From positions 2,375,771 through 2,439,770 of the forward strand of contig OX442418.1 of assembly GCA_949361645.1 (NCBI GenBank): a stretch of DNA of 64,000 nucleotides, read 5' to 3'. Position 1 is the first letter of the stretch, and each line of letters starts with the position of its first letter. A model generated the notes under the pieces. It searched no databases. It had not been told where the DNA came from and saw only the letters and a list, made by a program, of their open reading frames with translations. Positions 11,179 through 22,699 of this stretch are shown in pieces. The position numbers and the translations under genes are program-made. Source of the stretch: Spongilla lacustris (Eukaryota > Porifera > Demospongiae > Spongillida > Spongillidae).

Positions 11179-11959
11179 GTACATGTATATGGGACAGTAG
11201 TGTCCAGCAAAATCGGGCTTGTGGGGTTATAATTTTATCACTATAAAAATTGCACGTTACACTTAACAGCACATCTTCGCAACGGTACAACCTTTTCCTT
11301 TCAAATTTCGTACACTTGTTCCCACACCATTTCTCTCTGTGGAAATCGATTTTTGTAATCTAAGTATTTTCCGTGCAGCGGGTAGAGCATTCGTTAACCC
11401 CGCGGGTTAGATATCCACATTTTGCGAGTGTTGAAAACGCGTCAAATTCGGGACATACATAGTGAAGTCCTGTAGCTATTGATTTGTTCAGATCGTTGAT
11501 TTGTATATTATCCGTTACGGTAATATGGCAGTGCAAAGTTAGTACATAATTCCCGCTCGATTCGCGCCACCAATGTATCCCGTTCTTCCGAGCACATGAA
11601 TATGTAATTTTATCTGGCTCCGCCTATTCTCCGCCCCAAAGACCCAGTACCACTTTTGCTTGCTGAAAATTAAAGTGGAAACAATCTCGTTACGGCTGGC
11701 TTTGACTTTACAACTACCGATTAGCGAAGTAAAGTTAACAAGTAATTGAGGCGATCGTGCAATGCACGTGGACTCTCGTGCCAACTCGGTACGTACGCAC
11801 TCATAGCCACATTATAATACATCGCAGACATCAGGAGGGTGGTGATTGATTCATTTAGGAAAAGGCTTTCCGGGGACAAGTACGATTGCTAAGCCTTACT
11901 GTATACTACATGTACTATAAGTCTTGCTGCCTTCTTTGCACAACGTTAGCAACACAAAC

Positions 11960-14900
11960 TAGTGCTATGGTGCAGTTAATGTGCTTGTAAAGTAGTGCTA
12001 TGGTGTTGTGCTTGTGAAGTAGTGCTATTGTGCAGTACCCGTTATGGTGCTGAAGTAGTGCCATGCATGGGTGAAGTAGTGCTATGGTGCTGATTGTGTA
12101 GTGCTATGGTGCTGCATTTATGAAGCAGAGTGCCTCTGTGTGACGTAGTGCTATGGTGCAGTACTAGTGAAGTAGTGCCATCGTTCTGTGCTTGTGAAGT
12201 AGTGCTATGGTGCTGATTGCATATTGATATGGTTCAGTGCTTGTGACGTAGTGCTATGGTGCAGTGCTTGTGCGGTAGTGCTATGGTGCAGTGCTTGTGA
12301 CGTAGTGCTATGGTGCAGTGCTTGTGCGAGGAAGCAAGGGCCATGGGGGCCATTACCCTCATTTTATTGTCATAGGGGGGCATTGCCCCCCCTCCCCCCT
12401 CACCTTTATTCAGTGCGATCTATACACCATCCTAAAATTTATGTCAGGTCCTCAGCCTATAGACACATTTATTTGTACCCCCCACTTTTAAATACCTTAC
12501 TACACACCTGATGGTGGCACCGTGCTTCTGAAGTAGTGCTATGGTGCTATGCTTGCTGTGGTGCTTATTGTGTAGTGCTATGGTGCTGCGTTTATCAAGT
12601 AGTGATATTGTGCTGTGCTAAGCAATGCTATGGTGCTGTGTTTGTGAAGCATGTGAAGTAGTGCTATGGTGTTGTGCATGTGAAGTAGTGCCATCCCTGT
12701 TATGGTGCTGAAGTAGTGCCATGGGTGACGTATGTGTGCTGATTGTGTAGTGCTATGGTGCTGATTGTGTAGTGCTATGGTGCTGATTTTGTGGTGCTAT
12801 GGTGCCATGGTATGTGCTATGCTTGTGAAGTACAGTGTAGTGCTAGGGTGTTGATTGTGTAGTGCAATGGTGCTAATTATGCAGTGCTATGGTGCTGCAT
12901 TTATGAAGTAGTGCTAATGCTATGGGTCATGGCATAGGACATATGAGTACCATTGGGGCCATAGCCCCCCTCCACCTCCCTCCACCAGTACCATATATAA
13001 ATGGAGGGGGGAGGGGGTGCTACATGCTGTCCTAAAAATTCAATCTCTCCCCCCTCCCCCCTCGGCCTATAGACATGCTCACTTATTTGCACCCCCACCT
13101 TCCTACACGCCTGATGGTGCTGTCCTTCTGAAGTAGTGCTATGGTGCTATACTAGTGAAGTAGTGTTGTGGTGTTTATTGTGTAGTGCAATGGTGTTACT
13201 TTTATGAAGTAGTGCTATGGTTTGTGAAGTAGTGCTATGGTGCAGTGTTTGTTCAGAAGTAGTGCTACGGTGCAGTGCTTGTGACATAGTGCTATGGTGC
13301 AGTGCTTGTGCGAGGAAGCAAGAAGCAAGGGCCATGGGGGCCATTGCCTCCATTTTATTGTCATAGGGGGGCATTGCCCCCCCCTCCCCCCCTCACCTTT
13401 ATTCTGTATGCTGTATAAAAGTATAAATGGAGGGGGGAGTGGGGGGGGGGGGGGGGGGGGGAATGCTATACACCATCCTAAAATTTCTCAGTCAGGTCCT
13501 CAACCTATAGACACGCTTATTTATTTGTACCCCCCACCTTTAAATACCTTCCTACACACCTGATGGTGGCACTGTGCGTCTGAAGTAGTGCTATGGTGCT
13601 ATGCTTGTGAAGTGGTGCTGTGGTGCTTATTGTGTAGTGCTATGGTGCTGTGTTTGTGAAGCATGTGAAGTAGTGCCATCCCTGTTTAGTGCTGAAGTAG
13701 TGCCATGGGTGAAGTAGTGCTATGGTGCTGATTGTGTAGTGCTATGGTGCTGATTGTGTAGTGCTATGGTGCTGATTGTGTAGTGCTATGGTGCTGATTG
13801 TGTAGTGCTATGGTGCTGATTGTGTAGTGCTATGGTGCTGATTGTGTAGTGCTATGGTGCTGATTGTGTAGTGCTATGGTGCTGATTGTGTAGTGCTATG
13901 GTGCTGATTGTGTAGTGCTATGGTGCTGATTGTGGTAGTGCTATGGTGCTGATTGTGTAGTGCTATGGTGCTGATTGTGTAGTGCTATGGTGCTGATTGT
14001 GTAGTGCTATGGTGCTGATTGTGTAGTGCTATGGTGCCGATTGTGTAGTGCCATGGTGCTAATTGTGTAGTGCTGTGGTGCCAATGGTGTAGTGCTATGG
14101 TGCAGTGCTTGTGAAGTAGTGCTATGGTCAATCGCATAAGAAGTATGGGGGCCATTGGGGCCATAGCCCCCCCCCCCCCCACCCCCCCCCCCCTCCACAG
14201 TACCATGTATAAGAGTATAAATGGAGGGGGGAGGGGTGTGCCACACACCATCCTAAACATAGGTCAGATCTCTCCCCCCTCCCCCCTCGGCCTATAGACA
14301 TGCTCATTTATTTGCACCCCCACCTTCCTACACGCCTGATGGTGCTGTCCTTCTGAAGTAGTGCCTTGGTGCTATACTAGTGAAGTAGTGTTGTGGTGCT
14401 TATTGTGTAGTGCTATGGTGCTGCACTTATCAAGTAGTGATATTGTGCAGTGCTAAGCAATGCTATGGTGCTGTGTTTGTGAAGCATGTGAAGTAGTGCT
14501 ATAGTGTTGTGCATGTGAAGTAGTGCCATCCCTATTATGGTGCTGAAGTAATGCCATGGGTGAAGTATGTGTGCTGATTGTGTAGTGCTATGGTGCTGAT
14601 TGTGTAGTGCTAAGGTGCCATGGTATGTGCTATGGTGCTGATTGTGTGATGCCATGGTATGTGCTATTGTGCTGATTGTGTGGTGCCATGGTATGTGTTA
14701 TGCTTGTGAAGTACAGTGTAGTGGTGCTACGGTGCTGATTGTGTAGTGCTAGGGTGTTGATTGTGTAGTGCTATGGTGCTGATTGTGTAATGCTATGTGT
14801 AGTGTTATGGTGCTGATTGTGTAGTGCTATGGTGCTGATTGTGTGGTGCAGTGCATGTGAAGTAGTGCTATAGTGTTGTGCATGTGAAGTAGTGCCATCC

Positions 14901-15350
14901 CTGTTATGGTGCTGAAGTAGTGCCATGGGTGAATTATGTGTGCTGATTGTGTAGTGCTATGGTGCCATGGTATGTGCTATGCTTGTGAAGTACAGTGTAG
15001 TGGTGCTATGGTGCTGATTGTGCAGTACTATGGTGCTGATATGGTGCTGATTGTGTAGTGCTATGGTGCCATTGTGTAGTGGTATGATGCAGTGCTTGTG
15101 AAGTAGTGCTATGGTGCTAATAGTGTAGTGCTATGGTGCTGTGCCTGTGAAGTAATGCTATGGTGCTGATTGTGTAGTGCTATGGTGCTGCATTTACGAC
15201 ATAGTGCTATGGTCAGTGGCAAAGGAAGTATGGGGGCCATTGGGGCCCCCCCTCCACAGTGTGAAATAGTGCTATGGTGCAGTCCCTGTGATGTTGTGCT
15301 ATGGTGCTGTGCCTGTGAAGTAGTGCTATGGTGCTTGTGAAGTGCTTTTT
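11960..15350. repeat. GTAGTGCTATGGTGCTGATTGT minisatellite array, left arm
   Basis: Variable units around a core of about 22-25 bp. The stretch 13730-14035 contains some 14 nearly identical consecutive units, the most homogeneous part. Embedded modules at 12310, 12945, 13305 and 14140 contain C- or G-runs and a conserved CCTATAGACA block. ORFs rich in HST residues here are artefacts. Confidence 0.9.
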
Positions 15351-15454
15351 TTAATAACATACATGTTCAAGCTGGGAAATTTGTTGGTGTACATGTATTT
15401 GTATTTGAACGTGAACACTTACCATTCAGCTGGTATGTGAACACTATTACCATT

Positions 15455-16090
15455 CAGTCTATGTAAACTTTCCAGTGGCCCAGTCCTGCCATAATCTGTA
15501 GTGATAGGTTAACAATAATATTCACTGCCACCATATGCAAGGCTTCCAAAGCTGCTTCTGTGAAGGATTGATCTTGTACTGTGTGAGCTCTTTTTTTGCA
15601 CCCCCAACTTTATATACCTTCCTTCGCACCTGTTAGTGCCTTGGTGCTATGCTTATGAAGTAGTGCTATGGTGCTTGCTATAGTGCTATGGTGCAGTGCC
15701 TGTTAAGTTGTGCTATACTGCAGTGCTTGTGAAGTAGTGCTATGGTGCAGTGCCTGTTAAGTTGTGGTATGGTGCAGTGCTTGTGAAGTAGTGCTATGGT
15801 GCTGTGTCTGTGAAAAAGCACTTCACAGGCACAGCACCATAGCACTACTTCACAAACACTGCATCATAGCACTGCTTTACAAGCACTGCACTATAAGAAA
15901 TAACAAGCTTGTTGGTTATGAACACAGTCTATGTAAACTTTCCAGTGGCCCAGACCTGCCATAATCTGTAGTGATAGGTTAACAATAATATTCACTGCTA
16001 ACATATGCAAGGCTTCCAAAGCTTCCACCCCTGTGAAGCCTGGACTTAAAAAAAAAAATATCTGAACACTGCTCTTGTACTATATGAGCT
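15455..16090. repeat. Direct repeat pair flanking a local hairpin in the foldback centre
   Basis: About 120-145 bp around 15455-15600 (AGTCTATGTAAACTTTCCAG onward) recurs directly at about 15925-16085. Between them, 15795-15855 is a small hairpin at which the minisatellite switches orientation, with GAAAAAGC at the turn. Confidence 0.7.
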
Positions 16091-17005
16091 ACTATACAAA
16101 TATTCAGAGTATGTTGCACAGCTCCCTAGATGAAATAGGGGCCATGTATGAGGGGCACCACTTAGAATTTGCAAACACACACACGTACAGACACACACAC
16201 ATATGCAGGCACATATACACACACAATCACAGATGTACAACACACACAAGCAATCAAAGCAATCACTAATGTACATCAGGGTTGGCAGTCCGGGTAAGGA
16301 TAGCTTTTGGAATTTAGAGGTGGTGGCAAGAGGTGAGGCAAGCTTATAGCTGGTGCCTCCGTATCTTAGGCTTCACACACACGCACCCTAGGTCAGAGCA
16401 CAAGGTGTCATTGGCAGTATGTATTGACCTGGGCACCCTCGCTTCCAATAGTGCTAGGGGGTTAAATGAAGAGGTGAGAAGTGATGGGCAAGTCTAGAGC
16501 CATTGCCTTTCCCATGTACCAGTTGGATAACAGCTTTGGCAAGTTTTGGAGTGGTCAGGAGACATAGCTCCACACTGAGGTGGTCACTGTAGCTGCATGA
16601 TGGCCGAGGTGGTCATAGCTTGCCTTAAAGACCATCTATTGTTTCCATCAGAGTCACCTTGACCATATTTCCCATGCAGCCATTAAGTGGTGACCTGGCC
16701 TGCATGGCCTCAGTTCAAGGTGCACCTTGTGCCATGGAAGCTACATGTGTATTGCTTGGGCATTGCACCCCATTAAAAGGGGGCTGTAAACTATACATGA
16801 ACATTAATTAAAGGTGTAGTACGCTTTCAAAAAGGAAGATTTCATGGAGCATCAGATGTGTACATGAGTCACAAGCCCATTCCCAATTAACATGAGGATG
16901 GGTGGTGCAAACTGTTGTCTTTCAAATGAGGAACCTTCCTATAGCAATTACCAATACTCCTGAAACAAAATGGGTAACAAGTTGTCTTTGATCTGTAGTA
17001 GCCCA
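16090..17005. other. Unique spacer in the giant foldback
   Basis: It contains a short CA-rich stretch (about 16173-16245) and otherwise single-copy sequence with no convincing coding frame. It could be captured host DNA within the element. Confidence 0.5.
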
Positions 17006-19098
17006 CCATAAATAGCACTATTTCACAAGCACAGCACTATACTAGCACTTCTTAACAGGCGCTGCACCATAGCACTACTTCACAGGCACAACACCATAGC
17101 ACTACTTCACAAGCACTGCTTCACAAGCATTGCACCATAGCTCTACTTCATAAATTCAGCACCATAGCATTACACTATTAGCACCATAGCAGTATACAAT
17201 CAGCACCATGCTCACTACACTATCAGCACCATAGCACTACACAATCAGCACCATAGCACTACACAATCAGCACCATAGCACTACAAAATCAGTACCATAG
17301 CACTACAAAATCAGCACCATAGTACTAACCAATCAGCACCATAGCACTACTTCAGCACTAAACAGGGATGGCACTACTTCACATGCACAACACTATAGCA
17401 CTACTTCACATGCTTCACAAACACAGCACCATAGCATTGCACAATAGCACTACTTGATAAACACAGCCCATAGCACTACACAATAAGCACCACAGCACCA
17501 CTTCACAAGCATAGCACCATGGTACTACTTCAGAAGCACAGTGCCACCATAAGGTGTGTAGGAAGGTATTTAAAGGTGGGGGGTACAAATAAATAAGTGT
17601 GTCTATAGGTTGAGGACCTGACTCAGAAATTTTAGGATGGTGTATAGCACTTCCCCCCCCCCCCCCACCCCCCCCTCCATTTATACTTTTAAACATCATA
17701 CAGAATAAAGGTGAGGGGGGGAGGGGGGGGGGGGCAATGCCCCTCTACAACAATAAAATGGAGGCAATGGCCCCCATGGCCCTTGCTTCCTCGCACAAGC
17801 ACTGCACCATAGCACTACCTCACAGCCACTGTACCAAGCACTCCTTCACAGTCACTGCACCATAGCACTACTTCACAAGTATAGCACCATCAGGCGTGTA
17901 GGAAGGTGGGGGTGCATATAAATGAGCATGTCTATAGGCCGAGGAGGGAGGGGGGAGAGATCTGATCTATATTAGAACTTTTAGGATGGCGTGTAGCACC
18001 CCCCTCCATTTATATAACCCATAGCACTACATGTACGTCACAAACATTGCACCATAGCCCTACTTCATAAATGCAGCACCATAGCATTACACTATTAGCA
18101 TCACAGCACTACACAATCAGCACCATAGCACTACACAATCAGCACCATGGCACTACACAATCAGCACCATAGCACTACACAATCAGTACCATAGCACTAC
18201 ACAATCAGCACCATAGCACTACACAATCAGAACCTTAGCACTACACAATCAGCACCTTAGCACTACACAATCAGCACACATAATTCACCCATGGCATTAC
18301 TTCAGCACCATAATAGGGATGGCACTACTTCACATGCACAACACCATAGCACTACTTCACATGCTTTACAAACACAGCACCATAGCATTGCTTAGCACTG
18401 CACAATATCACTATTTGATAAACGCAGCACCATAGCACTACACAATAAGCACCACAGCAAGCATAGCACCATAGCACTACTTCAGAAGCACGGTGCCACC
18501 ATCAGGTGTGTAGTAAGGTATTTAAAGGTGGGGGGTACAAATAAATGTGTCTATAGGCTGAGGACCTGACATAAATTTTAGGATGGTGTAGAGATCGTAC
18601 TGAATAAAGGTGTGTGTGTGTGGGGGGGGGGGGCAATGCCCCCCTATGACAATAAAATGGGGGTAATGGCCCCCATGGCCCTTGCTTCCTCGCACAAGCA
18701 CTGCACCTAGCATTACGTCACAAGCACTGCACCATAGCACTACGTCACAAGCACTGCACCATAGCACTACGTCACAAGCACTGCACCATAGCACTGTCAC
18801 AAGCACTGCACCATATCAATATGCAATCAGCACCATAGCACTACTTCACAAGCACAGAACGATGGCACTACATCACTAGTACTGCACCATAGCACTACGT
18901 CACACAGAGGCACTGCTTCATAAATGCAGCACCACAGCACTACACAATCAGCACCACAGCACTACTTCACCCATGGCACTACTTCAGCACCATAGCGGGT
19001 ACTGCACAATAGCACTACTTCACAAGCACAACACCATAGCACTACTTTACAAGCACAGTAACAGCACTTCTTATAACTGGCACTGTACCATAGCACTA
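17005..19098. repeat. Minisatellite array, right arm (inverted)
   Basis: CACAATCAGCACCATAGCAC-type units, the reverse complement of the left array, with inverted copies of the embedded G/C-run modules at 17540-17800, 17885-18020 and 18490-18700. Confidence 0.9.
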
Positions 19099-20262
19099 GT
19101 TTGTGTTGCTAACGTTGTGCAAAGAAGGCAGCAAGACTTATAGTACATGTAGTATACAGTAAGGCTTAGCAATCGTACTTGTCCCCGGAAAGCCTTTTCC
19201 TAAATGAATCAATCACCACCCTCCTGATGTCTGCGATGTATTATAATGTGGCTATGAGTGCGTACGTACCGAGTTGGCACGAGAGTCCACGTGCATTGCA
19301 CGATCGCCTCAATTACTTGTTAACTTTACTTCGCTAATCGCTAGTTGTAAAGTCAAAGCCAGCCGTAACGAGTCGGAGATTGTTTCCACTTTAATTTTCA
19401 GCAAGCAAAAGTGGTACTGGGTCTTTGGGGCGGAGAATAGGCGGAGCCAGATATAAATTGCATATTCATGTACTCGGAAGAACGGGAAGCGCGTTAGGAT
19501 ACATTGGTGGCGCGAATCGAGCGGGAAATATGCACTAACTTTGCACTGCCATATTACCGTAACGGATAATATACAAATCAACGATCTGAACAAATCAATA
19601 GCTACAGGACTTCACTATGTATGTTCCGAATTTGACGCGTTTTCAACACTCGCACCTCGAGAAATGTGGATATCTAACCCGCGGGGTTAACGAACGCTGT
19701 ACCCGCTGCACGGAAAATACGTAGATTACAAAAATCGATTTCCACAAAGAGAAATGGTGTGGGAACAGGTGTACGAAATTTGAAAGGAAAAGGTTGTACC
19801 GTTGCGAAGATGTGCTGTTAAGTGTAACGTGCAATTTTTATAGTGATAAAATAATAACCCCACAAGCCCGATTTTGCTGGACACTGTCCCATAGAGTGCT
19901 CCCGGTGTCACAGGAAAATTGGCACCCCCGGAAAATCGGCACCCCCATTCCATTTTTCCTAGGCTTATTGGCACCCCCACTCCAATTTTCCTAGGAAATT
20001 CGGCATCCCTTCAGGAAATCAGGCACCCTTAGCATAACCTTTTCTCCTAGGAATTTTGGAACCCCCACTCCGCATTCCTATGCAAAATAATGGAATCAAT
20101 TTTTAAAAGCTATATTCAATGGCACATAAGAAAGTTGGGAACCATTTCAAGCCTTTTTATCGTACTGTTACGTAATTATAATTAGTAAACGTATGCACCC
20201 AATATTAGTAAATATTAAATGTTTAAATTCATGATCTAATGCATTAAGAATGAGCAGCTCAC

Positions 20263-20370
<108 letters not shown>

Positions 20371-20980
20371 TGTTACATCTTTTTTAAGTGTTACAAAATG
20401 TTTGGTGAAGTTAGTTATATACATGCATGTATATGCTTTCATCTTGATGCAAGCCAGATTTAGTTTTCTGTGGTGAATGCTTGAGCCATTTGAATGCTTC
20501 TCCACATTTGGCATATATATATATATATAATTAAGCAACAATGCTGTTGAAATGACCTCCAATTCCATAGCCAAAGTGCCCAGAGTAGTCTGCATCCTTG
20601 ATCATTTCATAAGTAACTTTCCATAGAGTCATGTATACGCTGTGATTAGCAGATGCAGTTCTTCATGAAACACCTGTGACCCTGTTACAGCAAGAGAAAC
20701 TGACTGAAAGAAACAATTTCCATCTGTTGCAATCCTAGCTGTTGCTAATGGGTATGCAGTGTGACACAGCAATGATTGATGGCTGTGTCCAGTGAGAGTG
20801 ATTCCTACGGACTAATGTCAACCCTAGAAACAGCATGAAGTACATGTAACAATGTACATATAATTAACTTGCAAACACAATGATAATTATGTTACAAAAA
20901 TATAAAATTCAAGGGCCTAACATGCAAGGCCTGAACTGAATTTTTTAATTAGTCATGTACATTATGTTTCAGCTAAAGTC

Positions 20981-21397
20981 TTACATTTGTACTGGAAAAT
21001 TAAATGTGGACGGACATAATTGATGACAAGATTCTGTCCCTTCATCAGAAATTGCTATATCTGGGCACCCATGATGAAGAATAAGGTCATTTACAAAGTC
21101 TGCACAATTAATGGCTTCTTTCGTTGATGCCCGTGCTGGCCACTTAAAAGAGTAATCTGCCACAACTATCACATACTTGTTATCATTTGTGGTTGTTGGC
21201 AGAGGCCCAATGAGGTCTATTCCTATCTGTTTCCAGCTACTGTTGGGAACTGGTACCGGATGCAGCTCTTCAGCGGGATGATCAGTCAAACTTTCTTTTC
21301 GTCTTCTGACATGGTAAAACAGAAATAATCTTTTTAAAACAGAAAATAGAGGAGATGCTGACAGTAAGTTTAAAGGGCAAGACATATACTTAACCAA
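20981..21397 (-). pseudogene. Integrase-core relic of the Ginger-like element
   Basis: The frame contains HVRRRKESLTDHPAEELHPV, WKQIGIDLIGPLPTTTNDNK and YVIVVADYSFKW, then HHGCPDIAISDEGTE. This is the rve (DDE) integrase core through the second catalytic Asp; the Asp in IGIDLIGP and that in ISDEGTE are visible. The usual FSKWPE reads SFKWPA, and the frame breaks before the third catalytic residue. A further frame at 21428-21658 may hold more of the same gene but I cannot assign it. It is inactive as read. Confidence 0.7.
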
Positions 21398-21859
21398 CTT
21401 TGATAACCATGGCCAGAAATAATCTTCTCACGCGTTCTGTCGCGGCCTTCGTGTCTGGTCCGATAGGGCAACCATTAAATATATATGCTTCCTTGTCTTC
21501 GCGTCTTTGATATAAAGTGAAAGCGCATCCCCTTTCTTAGATAACTCGACACAGCTGCCCATCTTGCACTCGGTACTGCTTTGCTCTTTCGCGAATGTCA
21601 CACTTGTCTTTTTCTGTTGCATCCTGAGGGTAGCTTCCATTTGCGATGTAGAATACATCCTTTTCGTCTTCGCGATCTGCCCTCTTTTCCATCGGCTAAA
21701 AGCACACTATTCGCCTCAAACACGAGGGGTACCGAAAATCCTAAAGGATGCCAAAAATCCCGTAGGAAATTTGGAATGGGCGTACCAAGAATCCTAGGAT
21801 ATTTGGAACGGGGGTGCCAATTATTGGGGGTGCCGATTTTCCCATGACACCGGGTATTA

Positions 21860-22490
21860 TGACGAGCCTTGTATTATGACGAACGATAATCGAATTTTTT
21901 AATATATCGTGAAGTATGTATTTAAAGGATAAAACAAGTGTATTGTATTGTATGCACATGTGTTTCCTACAGTTTAAAAAAAAAAAATGGCCTTCTTTGG
22001 AGTTTGGACCTTCCATTGTGAAGTTACAAGTCGATATGTCGCAACCCCTCGAAAAAATGTTTTCCAAAATCAGTCACGTTTTCTTAAGTATTGCAGAAAC
22101 TACACATCATTTCCAAAAATGCAGGGCGGAATAGCTCCCGAAAGTATTGGCGACTCGATTAATGTCAAAAACCTGCGATGCTGAGCGTTCTGGAGCTCGT
22201 AGTAGCTGAACGGTAACTAATAGCGCTTATTTTGTTGTGAGCGATTTTGAGGTTTGCTTAATATTTTAGCAACAACGACGACCGTATCAAAGCTTCATCA
22301 TACATTGTTAAACATGCCCTAGAGTGTACATTCTGTTTTTGTTAGTTTCAGCCTAGAAATGCAAATAGCCAGGTAGCTGTATGTCAAAATGTACGACCCG
22401 GTAGAGACGCACCTCATTATAGAACGATATGAATTTCACAATTAGCCACAAGGCAGCACAATCGGTAAGATAGCATAGCTCTGAATCTAA
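21860..22490. other. Intergenic, no gene seen
   Basis: It starts with a short direct repeat (GTATTATGACGA near 21856 and 21874). Nothing coding is supported. Confidence 0.4.
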
Positions 22491-22498
22491 TCTTCCAG

Positions 22499-22699
22499 GG
22501 CTGTCGATTGGCGCGTGCTCAGTCATGTCTTCTCACGCGCACGGTACGTGGTCGATCAAAGCATGACCCAGCACTAATTCACTACGCGCTGCAACGCGTT
22601 ATATCAGGTGAGGGCCTAAACTCCATTGCAAAGGCTGCAGGCATCCCAGAGGCAACTCTGAGACGATACAAACATCAGCCAGAGACAATTGACCGGTGA
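22499..22699 (+). CDS. Isolated exon with psq-like helix-turn-helix
   Basis: It follows a good acceptor (TCTTCCAG at 22491-22498) and is open for 66 codons to a stop at 22697. The region VRGRSKHDPALIHYALQRVI then SGEGLNSIAKAAGIPEATLR fits the pipsqueak/HTH_psq pattern (basic N-terminus, GIPxxTLR recognition turn). Such domains occur in transcription factors and in pogo-type transposases. No neighbouring exon is evident, so this may be the last exon of a gene with a distant start, a domesticated fragment, or a transposase relic. Confidence 0.45.
   Translation, partial: GCRLARAQSCLLTRTVRGRSKHDPALIHYALQRVISGEGLNSIAKAAGIPEATLRRYKHQPETIDR

Larger units (their letters stand above)
11188..19893. 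mobile_element. Giant 8.7-kb foldback element
   Basis: Unique arms of about 770 bp (11188-11955 and 19098-19893) are reverse complements, ending in TATGGGACAGT...GTCCAGCAAAATCGGGC. Inside, tandem arrays run in opposite directions: GTAGTGCTATGGTGCTGATT on the left (11960-15350) and its complement on the right (17005-19098). Modules of about 200-250 bp (for example 12310-12520, 13305-13565) have inverted partners at nearly equal distances from the other end (18490-18700, 17540-17800), so the two sides are palindromic for about 2.9 kb. The 15.36-17.0 kb middle holds mostly unpaired sequence. No transposase is visible; it shares terminal and inner motifs with the small foldbacks. Confidence 0.85.

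Noticed and set aside
12224..18879. HST-, CDVVLWCSA- and G-rich frames in the giant foldback
   Set aside because: Repeat artefacts from the GTAGTGCTATGGTGC arrays.
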